NCBI GenBank assembly: GCA_016715985.1
Contig: JADJXD010000001.1
Coordinates: 434,001 to 498,000, forward strand
Source of the DNA: Saprospiraceae bacterium
GTDB taxonomy: Bacteria; Bacteroidota; Bacteroidia; Chitinophagales; Saprospiraceae
Reading direction: 5' to 3'
Length of the DNA stretch: 64,000 nucleotides
Notes under the pieces: model-generated
Told to the model about the DNA's origin: nothing
Databases searched by the model: none
The model's input: only the letters and a program-made list of their open reading frames with translations
Program-made: the position numbers and the translations under genes
Part shown: one piece after another, positions 17,030-26,158 of the stretch
How the letters are laid out: each line of letters starts with the position of its first letter
How positions within the stretch are numbered: the first letter of the stretch is position 1

Positions 17030-17148
17030 CAATATCGGTAACCCGTCTTGGAGCCGAGCTGAAAAATGCGAGGCGATGGCTCTAAGACATCGTTTCGTTA
17101 TGCTTTGCTCCATTATACAATATCGGTAGCCCGTCTTTGAGCCGAACT
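17030..17148. repeat. Pair of 31-bp direct repeats after lptE
   Basis: The segments 17030-17060 and 17118-17148 match at 28 of 31 bases and start 88 bp apart. Both begin caatatcggta and contain cccgtctt and gagccga. They lie between the convergent lptE and trmN6 genes and are more GC-rich than their surroundings. Confidence 0.7.
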
Positions 17149-17170
17149 ACCAATTGCGAACTATTCGCTT

Positions 17171-17884
17171 TCACATAAACAAATAAAATGCTTCGGTTAA
17201 TTTTCTAAACTGTTGAGAATAGTTGAACGGATCTGACTCATTGTGAATAATTAAATTATCTTCCAACAGATTTTCTTTGGTTCTTCCAAATCTAAGCAAA
17301 AATCTTTCAACAGGCTTTTCAGGTTTACTTCTGACATTTACAATATTCTGGAGATATAAACCAAATTTTTGGGCAAAATCAACAAACCTTAGTCCTTCTT
17401 TATGTGGCAAAATAATATCAAAATGACCTTTGGTTTCTAATAACTGTAAAACAGAATCCAGAAGTTCAATATGTGGTAATTGGATTGTATGTCTCGCAAC
17501 TGCTCTATTTTCATTGGATGCAAAAATGCCATTGGTAAAATATGGCGGATTACTTACAATCAGGTCAAATCTATCTTCTGTTAATTTACAGAAATCCTGT
17601 ACAGAAACATGATTTGCACTTAACCGATCACTGAATGGTGAATTTCTGAAATTTTGTCTTGCCAGCTCAAATGAGTTTATATCGACATCCAGACCAATAA
17701 TTTCAGCAACCGTATTGCGTTGAGCCAGCATAAGAGCAATCAATCCGGTTCCGGTACCTACATCCAGAATTTTCCTTTTTTGATTCACTTCACTCCATGC
17801 ACCCAGCAACACACCATCCGTGTTTACCTTCATAATGGAGTCATTCTGAACAATGCTGAATTGTTTAAATTTAAACAAATCCAA
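17171..17884 (-). CDS. trmN6: tRNA1(Val) (adenine(37)-N6)-methyltransferase
   Basis: SAM-dependent methyltransferase of the YfiC/TrmN6 type that modifies A37 of tRNA-Val. The 237 residues open with FKFKQFSIVQNDSIMKVNTDGVLLGAW, the family signature. The SAM-binding loop is ILDVGTGTGLIALMLAQR (about residues 40-57), with an acidic LDVDINSFELA strand. The adenine-N6 motif IVSNPPYF appears near residue 110. It starts 19 bp after the DUF5689 lipoprotein and is probably read through from that operon, although its function is unrelated. Confidence 0.92.
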   Translation of the reverse strand: MDLFKFKQFSIVQNDSIMKVNTDGVLLGAWSEVNQKRKILDVGTGTGLIALMLAQRNTVAEIIGLDVDINSFELARQNFRNSPFSDRLSANHVSVQDFCKLTEDRFDLIVSNPPYFTNGIFASNENRAVARHTIQLPHIELLDSVLQLLETKGHFDIILPHKEGLRFVDFAQKFGLYLQNIVNVRSKPEKPVERFLLRFGRTKENLLEDNLIIHNESDPFNYSQQFRKLTEAFYLFM

Positions 17885-17903
17885 GATACAGTTAATACTT
17901 AAC

Positions 17904-19838
17904 TTACTTGATCAAAACATTGTCAATCCTGAAAGTTGTCGTATTGGTTGCAGATGTACCTACATACTTAAACCCGACTCTGGCTTTTGCACCAAAAGAC
18001 TTAATGTCCACATTTCCGGATGCAACACGTTCATAATTGGCATTAGCACTTCCTGCTAATTTAGGATTTAATTTCACCCAGGTGGTGGTTGCAGGATTTC
18101 CGGTATAATCTGATGTTGCCCAGACTGTTAGTCCATCATGAACGTAAAATGCCATCTCGCTATCGAATGATAATGTCGTATAAGCCACTGCATTTACTTC
18201 AGGTGTAATTAACCAGGATTCTCTTTGTGGATTGGAGTCCTGAAACGATCTTGCTTCAGCAAATCCGTCGCCGCTGAACGATTTTTTTACCCATTTACTG
18301 GTTCCGATCACTGCAATATTAAGCCAACCCGGTAAAACGATATCCTGATTATCAGTCAGTGTGTTAAAATTTTCATTGATTCCACCTGTAGGAGGGGGAT
18401 CTACCGGCCCACCACCACCAACTATGTCGGATGCATTTCGCAATTGTAACTGCGGTGTATTAAATTCAGAAACAATGACAGTTAGAGTAACTTTTCCTGT
18501 AGGCAATGCCTGTCCAGCAAACGAAGCCTGAGATCTGGTGAATAAAGTCATGGTACCTGTTGCATCTTTGGCAGATATATTACCGCCTGCAGATCCAAAT
18601 GTCGTTCCACCTGAAAGTTCTACATCTTTAATTTTTACTAAAGTTGATTCGTGGATATTCAAATCAATTTGGCTGATAGATAATTCTTTTGCTACCGGCA
18701 TTACACCATCACCAACGATAGTAATATTAGAATTGGAAATGGTGGCCACTTGAAGCAGACCGTTAAATTCACTCATTGTGCCGCCTGAAAGAATAACCTT
18801 TATTTCTTTTCCAATCGGTACATTATGAGCACCTGAAAATCTTAATACTATCCCAGAATCTCCATCCTGAAGCACTAGATTTTGTGCCACAAGATTATTG
18901 GCAGATGCATCAGAAATAACCACACCCTGCACAAATCCTGCTGGTGGTGCTGTCGTTCCAGATTTAAATAAATTTCTCAGTTCTGTGACTGTCACTCTCG
19001 AACCGGAGGATTGTTCATTACATCTTGGTCCTGTAAAGTTCAGATCGGTTGTTTCACGAATAAATAACTGCGCTGCGTTTCTGAAATAACTGTAAACAGC
19101 CACAACTGAACCATTTCCGGAAGGAACCACCTGACCTGCAAATTCTGCAAAGCCACTGTTGCGTAATACCAATTCATTTCCTTCGCAGTTTGATATTGTA
19201 TGATTCACTGATAGTGGATTATCCGGATTATTATCAGCGTAAGTAGTACCAGGTGTGGCAGTCCTGAACTCAAAATTTTCAAGTTCGATTAAAGTGTTGT
19301 AGAGTGCAGGACTCAATTGACTAAATGTAACTTTTCTCGGAACAACTTCGATATTTGACATTCCTCTAAAAAATATTGAATTCAATAAACCGGCAGGAAT
19401 TCTTGCCACTCTACCATTTGAAGCAGCATCAGGGGCGCTTCCGATTGTTGGAAGTCCTTCTGTTAATCCAATATACAGTTCTTTCAAGTAAACAAATACA
19501 CCTTGCCCAACCGGATACTTTGAAAAAAGATCTGTTTCATCAATGATGATACTAATGCCCAAATCTCCATTCAAATCTTCCACAATCATATTTTTGTAGA
19601 AATTACCGGATCGGTCATCACCAACTACCACAACCTCCAGATATTTATCCAGATCAATTTTAGTGGCACCGGATTGAATTAAAGCCATCACTTCGTTTAA
19701 GCTGACAATCTTTTCCTGCGGAATTTCAGGAAAACCTGACGGTGGCGCATCAAAATCTCCTTTCAAACAGGAAAAAAATGCTATCGAAAAAACAAATGAA
19801 ATTAGTAATGTCGGAATAAATCTAAAATTCTTTAGCAT
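17904..19838 (-). CDS. DUF5689 lipoprotein with choice-of-anchor J domain
   Basis: Surface lipoprotein of 644 residues. The signal peptide ends in FFSC and is followed by LKGDFDAPPSGFPEIP. DUF5689 covers about residues 40-240 (LEVVVVGDDRSGNFYKNMIVEDLNGDLGISI, PVGQGVFVYLKELYIG). OB-fold-like segments of the kind found with extracellular nucleases follow (VVISDASANNLVAQNLVLQDGDSGIVLRF). A Gly/Pro-rich linker at about residue 475 leads to a choice-of-anchor J domain (NENFNTL, SWLITPEVN, FRIDNVLIK). It sits 31 bp after the TonB receptor gene, so it likely works as the surface partner of that transporter. The substrate is unproven; DUF5689 genes often accompany secreted nucleases. Confidence 0.85.
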   Translation of the reverse strand: MLKNFRFIPTLLISFVFSIAFFSCLKGDFDAPPSGFPEIPQEKIVSLNEVMALIQSGATKIDLDKYLEVVVVGDDRSGNFYKNMIVEDLNGDLGISIIIDETDLFSKYPVGQGVFVYLKELYIGLTEGLPTIGSAPDAASNGRVARIPAGLLNSIFFRGMSNIEVVPRKVTFSQLSPALYNTLIELENFEFRTATPGTTYADNNPDNPLSVNHTISNCEGNELVLRNSGFAEFAGQVVPSGNGSVVAVYSYFRNAAQLFIRETTDLNFTGPRCNEQSSGSRVTVTELRNLFKSGTTAPPAGFVQGVVISDASANNLVAQNLVLQDGDSGIVLRFSGAHNVPIGKEIKVILSGGTMSEFNGLLQVATISNSNITIVGDGVMPVAKELSISQIDLNIHESTLVKIKDVELSGGTTFGSAGGNISAKDATGTMTLFTRSQASFAGQALPTGKVTLTVIVSEFNTPQLQLRNASDIVGGGGPVDPPPTGGINENFNTLTDNQDIVLPGWLNIAVIGTSKWVKKSFSGDGFAEARSFQDSNPQRESWLITPEVNAVAYTTLSFDSEMAFYVHDGLTVWATSDYTGNPATTTWVKLNPKLAGSANANYERVASGNVDIKSFGAKARVGFKYVGTSATNTTTFRIDNVLIK

Positions 19839-19869
19839 GATAAAAGCTTTTTATAATTGTTTTATATTT

Positions 19870-22626
19870 TTAAAATCTTAAAGCAATGTTCAGGTTATAA
19901 TTTGCCCCGAATGCATAAAAATACCTCGGTGGAAATCTATTAACATCCTTGTTTTCATAATCAAATCTCAACTGCTCGAATCCACCGGTTATAAAGTCTG
20001 TTCTGTTTAAAACATTGGCAACATTCAGGTTAACATTTAAAAAGTATTGTCTGCCTATCCGCCAGGATTTTCCCATAAATACATCAATAGTGTATGCTCC
20101 GGGTAGTTTCTCCTGATCAATCACCTTAAAAAATAATTCTTCTTCTTCCTGAGGATTAATACCATCTACTCCTAATGAAGTTCTTCTGTCGGGATTAAAA
20201 TCAAGATAATTATTTCCAAATAAATTAAAATTTACATTCACAAACCAGAATCGGGGATTGTTGTAATTGATGCCAAATGTACCTGCCGACTGTGGACTCC
20301 CCGCAACATAATAGTTATTGATAAAAACAGTTCTGTCTTTCACTAATGATTCAGAACTGTTGTCTCTTGCTATGGTTGCTGTAGGCCGCGAAGTATAATA
20401 ATATTCTCCAATCGACCCCGCTAATGTAAAAGAAAAAGCAGCATTTAACTTTGCCTCCAATCCACCTTCTATACCTGTATGCCTTTTGTTAATTCCATTC
20501 ATAACATAATTTACAAATGTTCTTAGTTCATCATGATAAAATACATTACTTGAAATCTGGTCTTTATAATCCGTATAAAAAGCAGAAATCCTCCCTTTTA
20601 ACCCCGGATAACGCAAATTATATGAAACCTCCGCAGATGTTATCCTTTCATTGGTCAAGCCTTCCACGAGCTGGTCTCTTGTTCTGGGTGACACATATGT
20701 TTCTCTTGCAAACGGTGCTCTGGTTCTGTATGAAGCATTGACAAGAAAATAATTTCTCCCATCCAATTTATAAGTGAAACCTCCTTTCAGACCATAATTA
20801 AAAAAGGATTGTTTTTCTGAATCGCCAAAAGAATCGTCCGGAAAAATACCTACTTTTGTATATCCTCTTCTGAAAAAAGATTGTTGAGCTATATTGACTG
20901 CGCCAAACACATCAAATATTCTACCTGTATAAACTGCCTGTGACCAAGCAGCCATTTTATCAGTTACAATGTCAAAATTATACCCAAAAATATCTCCTTC
21001 TTTCAGTATTCTGTTTGGATTATTCAGGTCATTTTGTCTTGCTGCGTCACTATCCGGAAAATCTCTTAAAGCAAATCTGTTGAAATCGACATAAAAATCA
21101 GCCCCCAAAAGATCGTCAACTTTTCTGTAATTATGTACTTTTTCACTTAAATACTGTATACCTCCTGTCAATACAATATCGGATGTTAGCGGTGTATTAA
21201 AAATACTGTTAAAGTTAATTTTTTGATTATCAAAATGTTCTTCTTCTACAATGTATGCCGCCAATTTTCCTGAAACTGTATTTCCTGCTATCCCGTTGGC
21301 ATTTTCGACCGAAAGAAATCTTGTCTGATTTGCAGCATAAAGTCCAGCCCAATCAACTTGCCGCACATTTATATCATTAATATATGCGGCTCTTATTAAG
21401 TCAGCTGTTTGCGGGTTGGTTGAAAAAGATGGTAATTTACGGTAATAATCAGGTCTTGGATCCGGAGCTTCAAACCAGTCTAATCGGGTAGATCCGAAAG
21501 TTCCCCACTGAACGCCTAAAGTTGTTAGTACATTTGTTTTTGCACCTACTTTCCAGTCATGTCTCAGCATTGCAACAGGCTGATTAATCCGATATTCTCT
21601 TGAATTCCTGACTTCACCGTTTTGTAGGCCCCAGTTCGGATTGTAGTAATTGTCATCTGTCAGATCATACAATTCCTGAAAGCTACCTGTGGATCTGCCC
21701 CGTCGCTGCGGAGTTCCGAATGTAACAAAATTTAAGGTATGAGAAGCTGATAATTTTTTATCCACTGAAAGAAAATAGCTTGTTCCCTGCATGTATGTTC
21801 CGGGCATATATCCACTATCTGCGTATCTATGTGAGACGGCTGCGGAGTATGCCCAACCATTTTTGATCATACCGGAACCATGACTAACCATCAGTCTGTG
21901 CTGATAAGTACGATTGGAATTACTGTAACTTATCCTTGTTTGAGCTCTCTGGGACCCAGCTCTCAGATCCACAAAAGTTGCCCCTCCTACTCCACCAAAA
22001 GTGTAATCATTGGATGCCAGATTGAGTGCCAATGTTTGTCCTCTCATCACATCATTCAATCCACTCCATGCTGTCCACAATACACGACCATCATCCTGAT
22101 CATTCATGACCATTCCATTCATAATCATTTCTGAATCTTCATTAAAATAACCACGAGGACGAAATCTGCCTGAACTGAGATTAAAAGCTGCTGAATTAGA
22201 GAATACATCCCGACCGGCAGTTAACAAACTTGAAAAGTTATCATTTTCACTCTCAATCCCGGATAAATCGGTGACGTCTATCACCGTAATTTCCGTGGCA
22301 GCAACAAAAGATGACAAAAAATCCACCGGAATACTTCCCAAAAGATTATCATCGTCACCCATCAAAACTGATTGTAAAGTTATTAATTCACTACCGTGAC
22401 TGACTTTAAGTTCATAGCTGCCAGCTTCTACATTCAAAAACCTGAAATTTCCTGATCCATTGGTATAAACCGTCTTGGTAGTCGGATATAAAGTGATGAG
22501 TACACCAGGCAAAGGTTCTTCTGTTTTGGCATCCATCAACCTGCCTGAAATTTGCTGGCTGTGTAATGATATAGTTAGAGTAAGAAATAGAAATGTAACA
22601 AAAAATAGAATGGGTCGTCTAAACAT
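19870..22626 (-). CDS. TonB-dependent outer-membrane receptor
   Basis: Outer-membrane beta-barrel of about 918 residues that imports a ligand using TonB energy. ATG 22626 is preferred because the upstream in-frame TTG (22647) lies inside the promoter -7 box; this start gives a clean signal peptide (PILFFVTFLFLTLTISLHSQ). Next comes a carboxypeptidase-regulatory-like domain (ISGRLMDAKTEEPLPGVLITLYP, to about residue 95). A plug region follows with RFRPRGYFNEDSEMIMNGMVMNDQDDGRV, then barrel strands ending with aromatic YNLNIALRF. Together with the DUF5689 lipoprotein it forms a transport pair. The divergent gene encodes a secreted endonuclease/phosphatase, suggesting uptake of a product from nucleic acid or another phosphoester. 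Confidence 0.93.
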   Translation of the reverse strand: MFRRPILFFVTFLFLTLTISLHSQQISGRLMDAKTEEPLPGVLITLYPTTKTVYTNGSGNFRFLNVEAGSYELKVSHGSELITLQSVLMGDDDNLLGSIPVDFLSSFVAATEITVIDVTDLSGIESENDNFSSLLTAGRDVFSNSAAFNLSSGRFRPRGYFNEDSEMIMNGMVMNDQDDGRVLWTAWSGLNDVMRGQTLALNLASNDYTFGGVGGATFVDLRAGSQRAQTRISYSNSNRTYQHRLMVSHGSGMIKNGWAYSAAVSHRYADSGYMPGTYMQGTSYFLSVDKKLSASHTLNFVTFGTPQRRGRSTGSFQELYDLTDDNYYNPNWGLQNGEVRNSREYRINQPVAMLRHDWKVGAKTNVLTTLGVQWGTFGSTRLDWFEAPDPRPDYYRKLPSFSTNPQTADLIRAAYINDINVRQVDWAGLYAANQTRFLSVENANGIAGNTVSGKLAAYIVEEEHFDNQKINFNSIFNTPLTSDIVLTGGIQYLSEKVHNYRKVDDLLGADFYVDFNRFALRDFPDSDAARQNDLNNPNRILKEGDIFGYNFDIVTDKMAAWSQAVYTGRIFDVFGAVNIAQQSFFRRGYTKVGIFPDDSFGDSEKQSFFNYGLKGGFTYKLDGRNYFLVNASYRTRAPFARETYVSPRTRDQLVEGLTNERITSAEVSYNLRYPGLKGRISAFYTDYKDQISSNVFYHDELRTFVNYVMNGINKRHTGIEGGLEAKLNAAFSFTLAGSIGEYYYTSRPTATIARDNSSESLVKDRTVFINNYYVAGSPQSAGTFGINYNNPRFWFVNVNFNLFGNNYLDFNPDRRTSLGVDGINPQEEEELFFKVIDQEKLPGAYTIDVFMGKSWRIGRQYFLNVNLNVANVLNRTDFITGGFEQLRFDYENKDVNRFPPRYFYAFGANYNLNIALRF

Positions 22627-22644
22627 CGATTGGTTATTATTCTG

Positions 22645-22652
22645 CAAAAGTA
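22645..22652 (-). promoter_or_regulatory. TonB receptor -7 element
   Basis: TACTTTTG on the minus strand ends 18 nt before the preferred ATG at 22626. The TTG of this box is in frame with the gene and mimics a start codon. Confidence 0.6.
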
Positions 22653-22726
22653 TTACAATTAATTTGAAAGGATTATTAACTCCTGATTAATTTTTATGAT
22701 TTGGTTTTGTCTAATACATTTTAAAT

Positions 22727-22734
22727 TACCTTTG
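22727..22734 (+). promoter_or_regulatory. -7 element of the endonuclease/phosphatase gene
   Basis: TACCTTTG ends 20 nt before TTG 22755. A TTTTG at 22705-22709 or a TTG at 22701-22703 could serve as the -33 element. Confidence 0.6.
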
Positions 22735-22754
22735 CACTTTAAATTTCGAAAAAA

Positions 22755-23792
22755 TTGAAAAATATATTTATAGTCTTTCTTCTATTTACTTTTTCACTAC
22801 ATGCTCAAAGTGATAAATACAAGATCGTGAGCATCGGTTTTTACAACCTTGAAAATCTTTTTGATACAGAAGATGACCCCTATATTGATGACTCTGAATT
22901 TTTACCAAATGGCAAAAGAGCATGGACGGAAGATTTGTATAAAGAGAAACTCACCAATATGGCTTACGTTATTTCTAAAATAGGGATTGAAGATGCCAAA
23001 GCCGGCATATCGATTTTGGGAGTATCCGAAATTGAAAACAGGAAAGTGCTGGAAGATCTGGTAAAAGAACCCGCCATTGCCAACCGGAATTATAAAATAG
23101 TACATTATGACTCTCCTGATCCCAGGGGTGTGGATGTCGGACTTTTGTACAATCCGACACATTTTAAATATCTGGAGAGCAAAGCTATTCCGCTCATAAA
23201 TATAGAAGATGGCAGTATCCGAAAAACAAGAGACATTCTATATGTAAAAGGACTTCTGGATGGAGATACGCTACATGTACTAGTCAATCACTGGCCATCA
23301 AGAGGTGGCGGTGAGCAAAGAACCGCACCCTTCAGAAATAACGGGGCAAAAGTCAACAGATCTGTATTGGACTCATTGATTAATATAGATTCAGGTGCCA
23401 AAGTTATCATTATGGGTGATTTGAATGACGACCCTATCAGTGAAAGTATTGTGTCTTTTCTGAGAGCTAAAGATTCTGCAAAAAAATTACGCAAAGGTGA
23501 TTTGTTTAATCCCTTTCATGAAATGTACAGAAGAGGAGTAGGCTCCAATGCCTACAGAGATAGCTGGAGTCTTTTTGATCAGATTATTATTTCTGAAGGG
23601 ATGGTTAATAAAAAAAATACTGGTTACAGATTTCTGAAAGCCAATGTATTTAACAAACAGTTTTTGATCCAAACAACAGGTCAATATAAAAACTATCCGT
23701 TCAGGACTTTCTCCGGGGATACTTATCAGGGGGGATATAGTGACCATTTTCCTACGTATATATACCTTGTAAAACCACATAGTGAAAATTGA
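22755..23792 (+). CDS. Secreted endonuclease/exonuclease/phosphatase family protein
   Basis: Predicted exported metal-dependent phosphoesterase of 345 residues. The best start is TTG 22755: it is preceded by a good -7 box and produces an intact signal peptide (KNIFIVFLLFTFSLHAQS). EEP-fold motifs are IGFYNLENLFD (metal-binding Asn/Glu), ILGVSEIENRKVLEDL, HVLVNHWPSRGGGEQRT, VIIMGDLNDDP and the terminal SDHFPTYIYL (catalytic Asp-His). The set is complete, so the enzyme should be active. It is divergently arranged with a TonB receptor/DUF5689 operon. DNase, RNase or phospholipase activity cannot be told apart from this sequence. Confidence 0.9.
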   Translation: MKNIFIVFLLFTFSLHAQSDKYKIVSIGFYNLENLFDTEDDPYIDDSEFLPNGKRAWTEDLYKEKLTNMAYVISKIGIEDAKAGISILGVSEIENRKVLEDLVKEPAIANRNYKIVHYDSPDPRGVDVGLLYNPTHFKYLESKAIPLINIEDGSIRKTRDILYVKGLLDGDTLHVLVNHWPSRGGGEQRTAPFRNNGAKVNRSVLDSLINIDSGAKVIIMGDLNDDPISESIVSFLRAKDSAKKLRKGDLFNPFHEMYRRGVGSNAYRDSWSLFDQIIISEGMVNKKNTGYRFLKANVFNKQFLIQTTGQYKNYPFRTFSGDTYQGGYSDHFPTYIYLVKPHSEN

Positions 23793-23958
23793 GAGGCATT
23801 TTTAAGGTATTTAAGTTCATTATGTAAATATTGAGCCCCTCCGTAAAGCCTTCTTTTTAAAAATTACATAAAATAGTATTTTTGGCTTTCGCAATAATAA
23901 AATGATATTTAGAATTAATATTTTAATTCACTAGTGTCCGACTAAAAAATTAAAGAGA

Positions 23959-23983
23959 GGGACGTTTGGTGATCAAACGCCCC
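23959..23983. repeat. Hairpin inside the IS4 left end
   Basis: Arms gggacgtttg (23959-23968) and caaacgcccc (23974-23983) pair with one mismatch around a 5-nt loop. Such subterminal hairpins in ISs commonly block read-through or ribosome access; here that is an inference. Confidence 0.6.
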
Positions 23984-24025
23984 TAAATTGTCGTTTAGAA
24001 GTTTTACCACAAACAATAAAACGAC

Positions 24026-25364
24026 ATGGACAAAGATACGACGATAAAATTTGTCGGACAGCCGATTTTCGCTCAAATCATAAAAATGGTGAGCAAAACA
24101 GTATTTAGCCAATTAGTATCGAAACATCAAAGCGACCGCTATTACAAAGAATTTAAGACATGGGATCATTTTGTGTCTCTGATGTTTGCTATCTTGAGTC
24201 GATGTGATTCGATTGCTGAAATCATAGATGGAATGGTGGGTTTATCAGGTAAATTACAGTATTTAAGTCTCGGGAAAGTACCTGCGAAGAGTACATTCAG
24301 CGATGGGATGCGAAAGAGATCGGATAAATTTTTTGAGGACTTGTACTTTGCCTTGGTCAAAGAGTATTCATCGTTTTTGTCGGACAGCAAGACTCTAGGC
24401 AAACAGTTTCAGCAGATGCTACTTATAGATTCAACTACTATCCGATTATTTACCGAAGTACTCAAAGGAGTAGGCCGTAATCGCAAAGATGATGGAAAGA
24501 AAAAGGTGGAGCTAAGGTACACATGGTCATCAACGCCTTTGAACAAATAGGCCAGTTTATCGCCATCACACCGGCTAGAACACATGACAAGAAATTTTTG
24601 GAGTTACTGGACGTTAAACCACACAGCTTGATGGTATTTGACCGAGCCTACAATCACTATCTTCAGTTTGCCAAATGGTCACAAAACAAGGTCTTCTTCA
24701 TCACCCGTAAAAAGTCAAATGCTAAATATACCATCGTAAGTACGATCGAAAATCCATCCTTAAAAGGCAAGGAACACGGTGTACATAAAGATCAAATCAT
24801 AGAATTGCAATACAAAGAGAACAAAGAAGAAAAAGTACTACGCTTAAGACTAATAACTTATTACGATGAGAAAGGGATGCCTTACGCCTTCTTAACAAAT
24901 AGTTTTGAAGAACTAACTGCGGAAGAAGTAGCTGCTTGTTACAAAAAAGATGGGATATTGAGCTTTTATTTAAGAAGTTAAAACAAAATTTTCAGCTCCA
25001 TTACTTTTATGGAGAAAACGAAACAGCAATCAAAACACAAATTTGGTGCACCCTCATAGCCCAATTATTATTAACGGTCATACAAAAGCAAAATGCACCA
25101 CAGAAAGCTTTTTCTACAGTAGCCTGTACAGTCCGAATTCACCTAATCAGCATGCTAGATTTGGTAGAAACTGTAAAAGCGAAGAACAAATATTATGAAA
25201 AAGAAGATCCATTGGTTGGACAGCAAGATATTTTTGGAAATACCCTGACATCAAGAAGGATTCGTAAACGGCAAAAGAAAAAAGAAGATACAAGGGGTCA
25301 CCTTCAAAAATCAGATGAAAACAAGAAAAATACCATTGATAATCAAAGTGTTAACTCAAGTTGA
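24026..25364 (+). pseudogene. IS4-family transposase, broken by two -1 frameshifts
   Basis: Three overlapping frames together encode one DDE transposase of about 445 residues. The first (24026-24550) has the N-terminal DUF4372-like region (FKTWDHFVSLMFAILSRCDSI) and the first catalytic Asp in LLIDSTTIRLF. The second (to 24981) has the second Asp in VFDRAYNHY. The third (to 25364) has the Y-(2)-R-(3)-E-(6)-K signature around RWDIELLFKKLKQNF. The first break is at an A5 run (about 24502-24506), where the reading should continue as KGGAKVHMVINAF. The second is at an A6 run (about 24942-24947), where it should continue as YKKRWDIE. Each is repaired by one extra A. All catalytic residues survive across the three frames. 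Confidence 0.85.
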
Positions 25365-25534
25365 TTCACTTTTTCTATTTTTGTCGGATGATAGTGATTT
25401 TAATTATTATTGGCGCTGAATGGAACATCACGGTTGTTTTGATGCAATTTATGACATTATTACCAAATTTTAGCCATTTTTTCTGTACCAAATAGATATA
25501 CAGTATTGTGAAAAATACTATTCTACAAAAATAT

Positions 25535-26101
25535 TTACTTACTCGGCTTAGCAGAAATTCTGACTAATTTTGCTTGCAGGTTATTGTCTTTGTACACTGA
25601 TTCACCTACCAAAACCAACATCTGATCTGTTAGTTTTACATCAAACTCCTGTGGTTTAATAGCCGGATGATCATCTACCATCAATAACTTCTTGGTTTCG
25701 AGATTAAAAAAATAATGACCTCCGCCTTTACGATCTCCATAGTCTCCGTACTCGTAAGTAAGATTTTCATGAAAATCGATCCATTTCCCGGCTACTTTCT
25801 CGCCGGTATTAAAATCACTGTCTTTTACGGTTGCTTCATAAGACCAGAAATCTTTATCCACGATGGTATAACTTTTATTGTTCTGTTCTTTTTGTCTGTG
25901 ATGTAGGACGGCTAAAGCTTGTTGTCTCATTTCATTTACAGATGCTTCAGATATGTCATCCTGATTCATCATAGCATAATCTGAAGGTACCTCCATTGCT
26001 TTTGATTCAACCGCCTTAATTTCGGAAGACTTGTTTTCATTTTTACAACTGATACAAAACATAGTGAATATCACACTGAGTACACAAAATATTAATCTCA
26101 T
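25535..26101 (-). CDS. Conserved-type lipoprotein of unknown function
   Basis: A 188-residue protein with a lipoprotein signal (VLSVIFTMFCISC followed by KNENKSSE). A low-complexity acidic linker to about residue 55 leads into a compact, beta-rich C-terminal domain (DFWSYEATVKDSDF, EKVAGKWIDFHENLTYEYGDYGDRKGGGHYFF, FDVKLTDQMLVLVG). This looks like a small lipocalin-like barrel, where GKW often opens the fold, but no family is recognised with certainty. Its promoter -7 element abuts the tilS start codon on the opposite strand. The neighbouring IS4 element ends about 145 bp beyond its stop codon. Confidence 0.7.
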   Translation of the reverse strand: MRLIFCVLSVIFTMFCISCKNENKSSEIKAVESKAMEVPSDYAMMNQDDISEASVNEMRQQALAVLHHRQKEQNNKSYTIVDKDFWSYEATVKDSDFNTGEKVAGKWIDFHENLTYEYGDYGDRKGGGHYFFNLETKKLLMVDDHPAIKPQEFDVKLTDQMLVLVGESVYKDNNLQAKLVRISAKPSK

Positions 26102-26150
26102 TATAATTGTTTTATTACATTTACCGAAATTCTTACCATCAAACAGTGTG

Positions 26151-26158
26151 CAAAAGTA
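26151..26158 (-). promoter_or_regulatory. -7 element of the lipoprotein gene, abutting tilS
   Basis: TACTTTTG on the minus strand lies directly against the tilS ATG (26159) and 49 nt before the lipoprotein start. The -33 region would lie inside the tilS coding sequence. Confidence 0.55.

Larger units (their letters stand above)
23935..25390 (+). mobile_element. IS4-family insertion sequence (approximate ends)
   Basis: About 1.45 kb. The left end contains tccgac then taaaaaat (from 23937). The right end, read on the minus strand, contains tccgac then aaaaata (from 25388). These give imperfect terminal inverted repeats. A hairpin close to the left end could protect the transposase from outside transcription. 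No unambiguous target duplication could be set because the outermost bases match poorly, so the ends may be off by several bases. Confidence 0.8.

Noticed and set aside
24026..24550. Transposase fragment as an independent short gene
   Set aside because: The downstream frames continue the same protein with its missing catalytic residues, so it is one broken gene.
23926..25397. Target duplication of the IS4-family element
   Set aside because: The flanks share only short words such as tag, and the palindromic cactagtg at the left makes the edge ambiguous.
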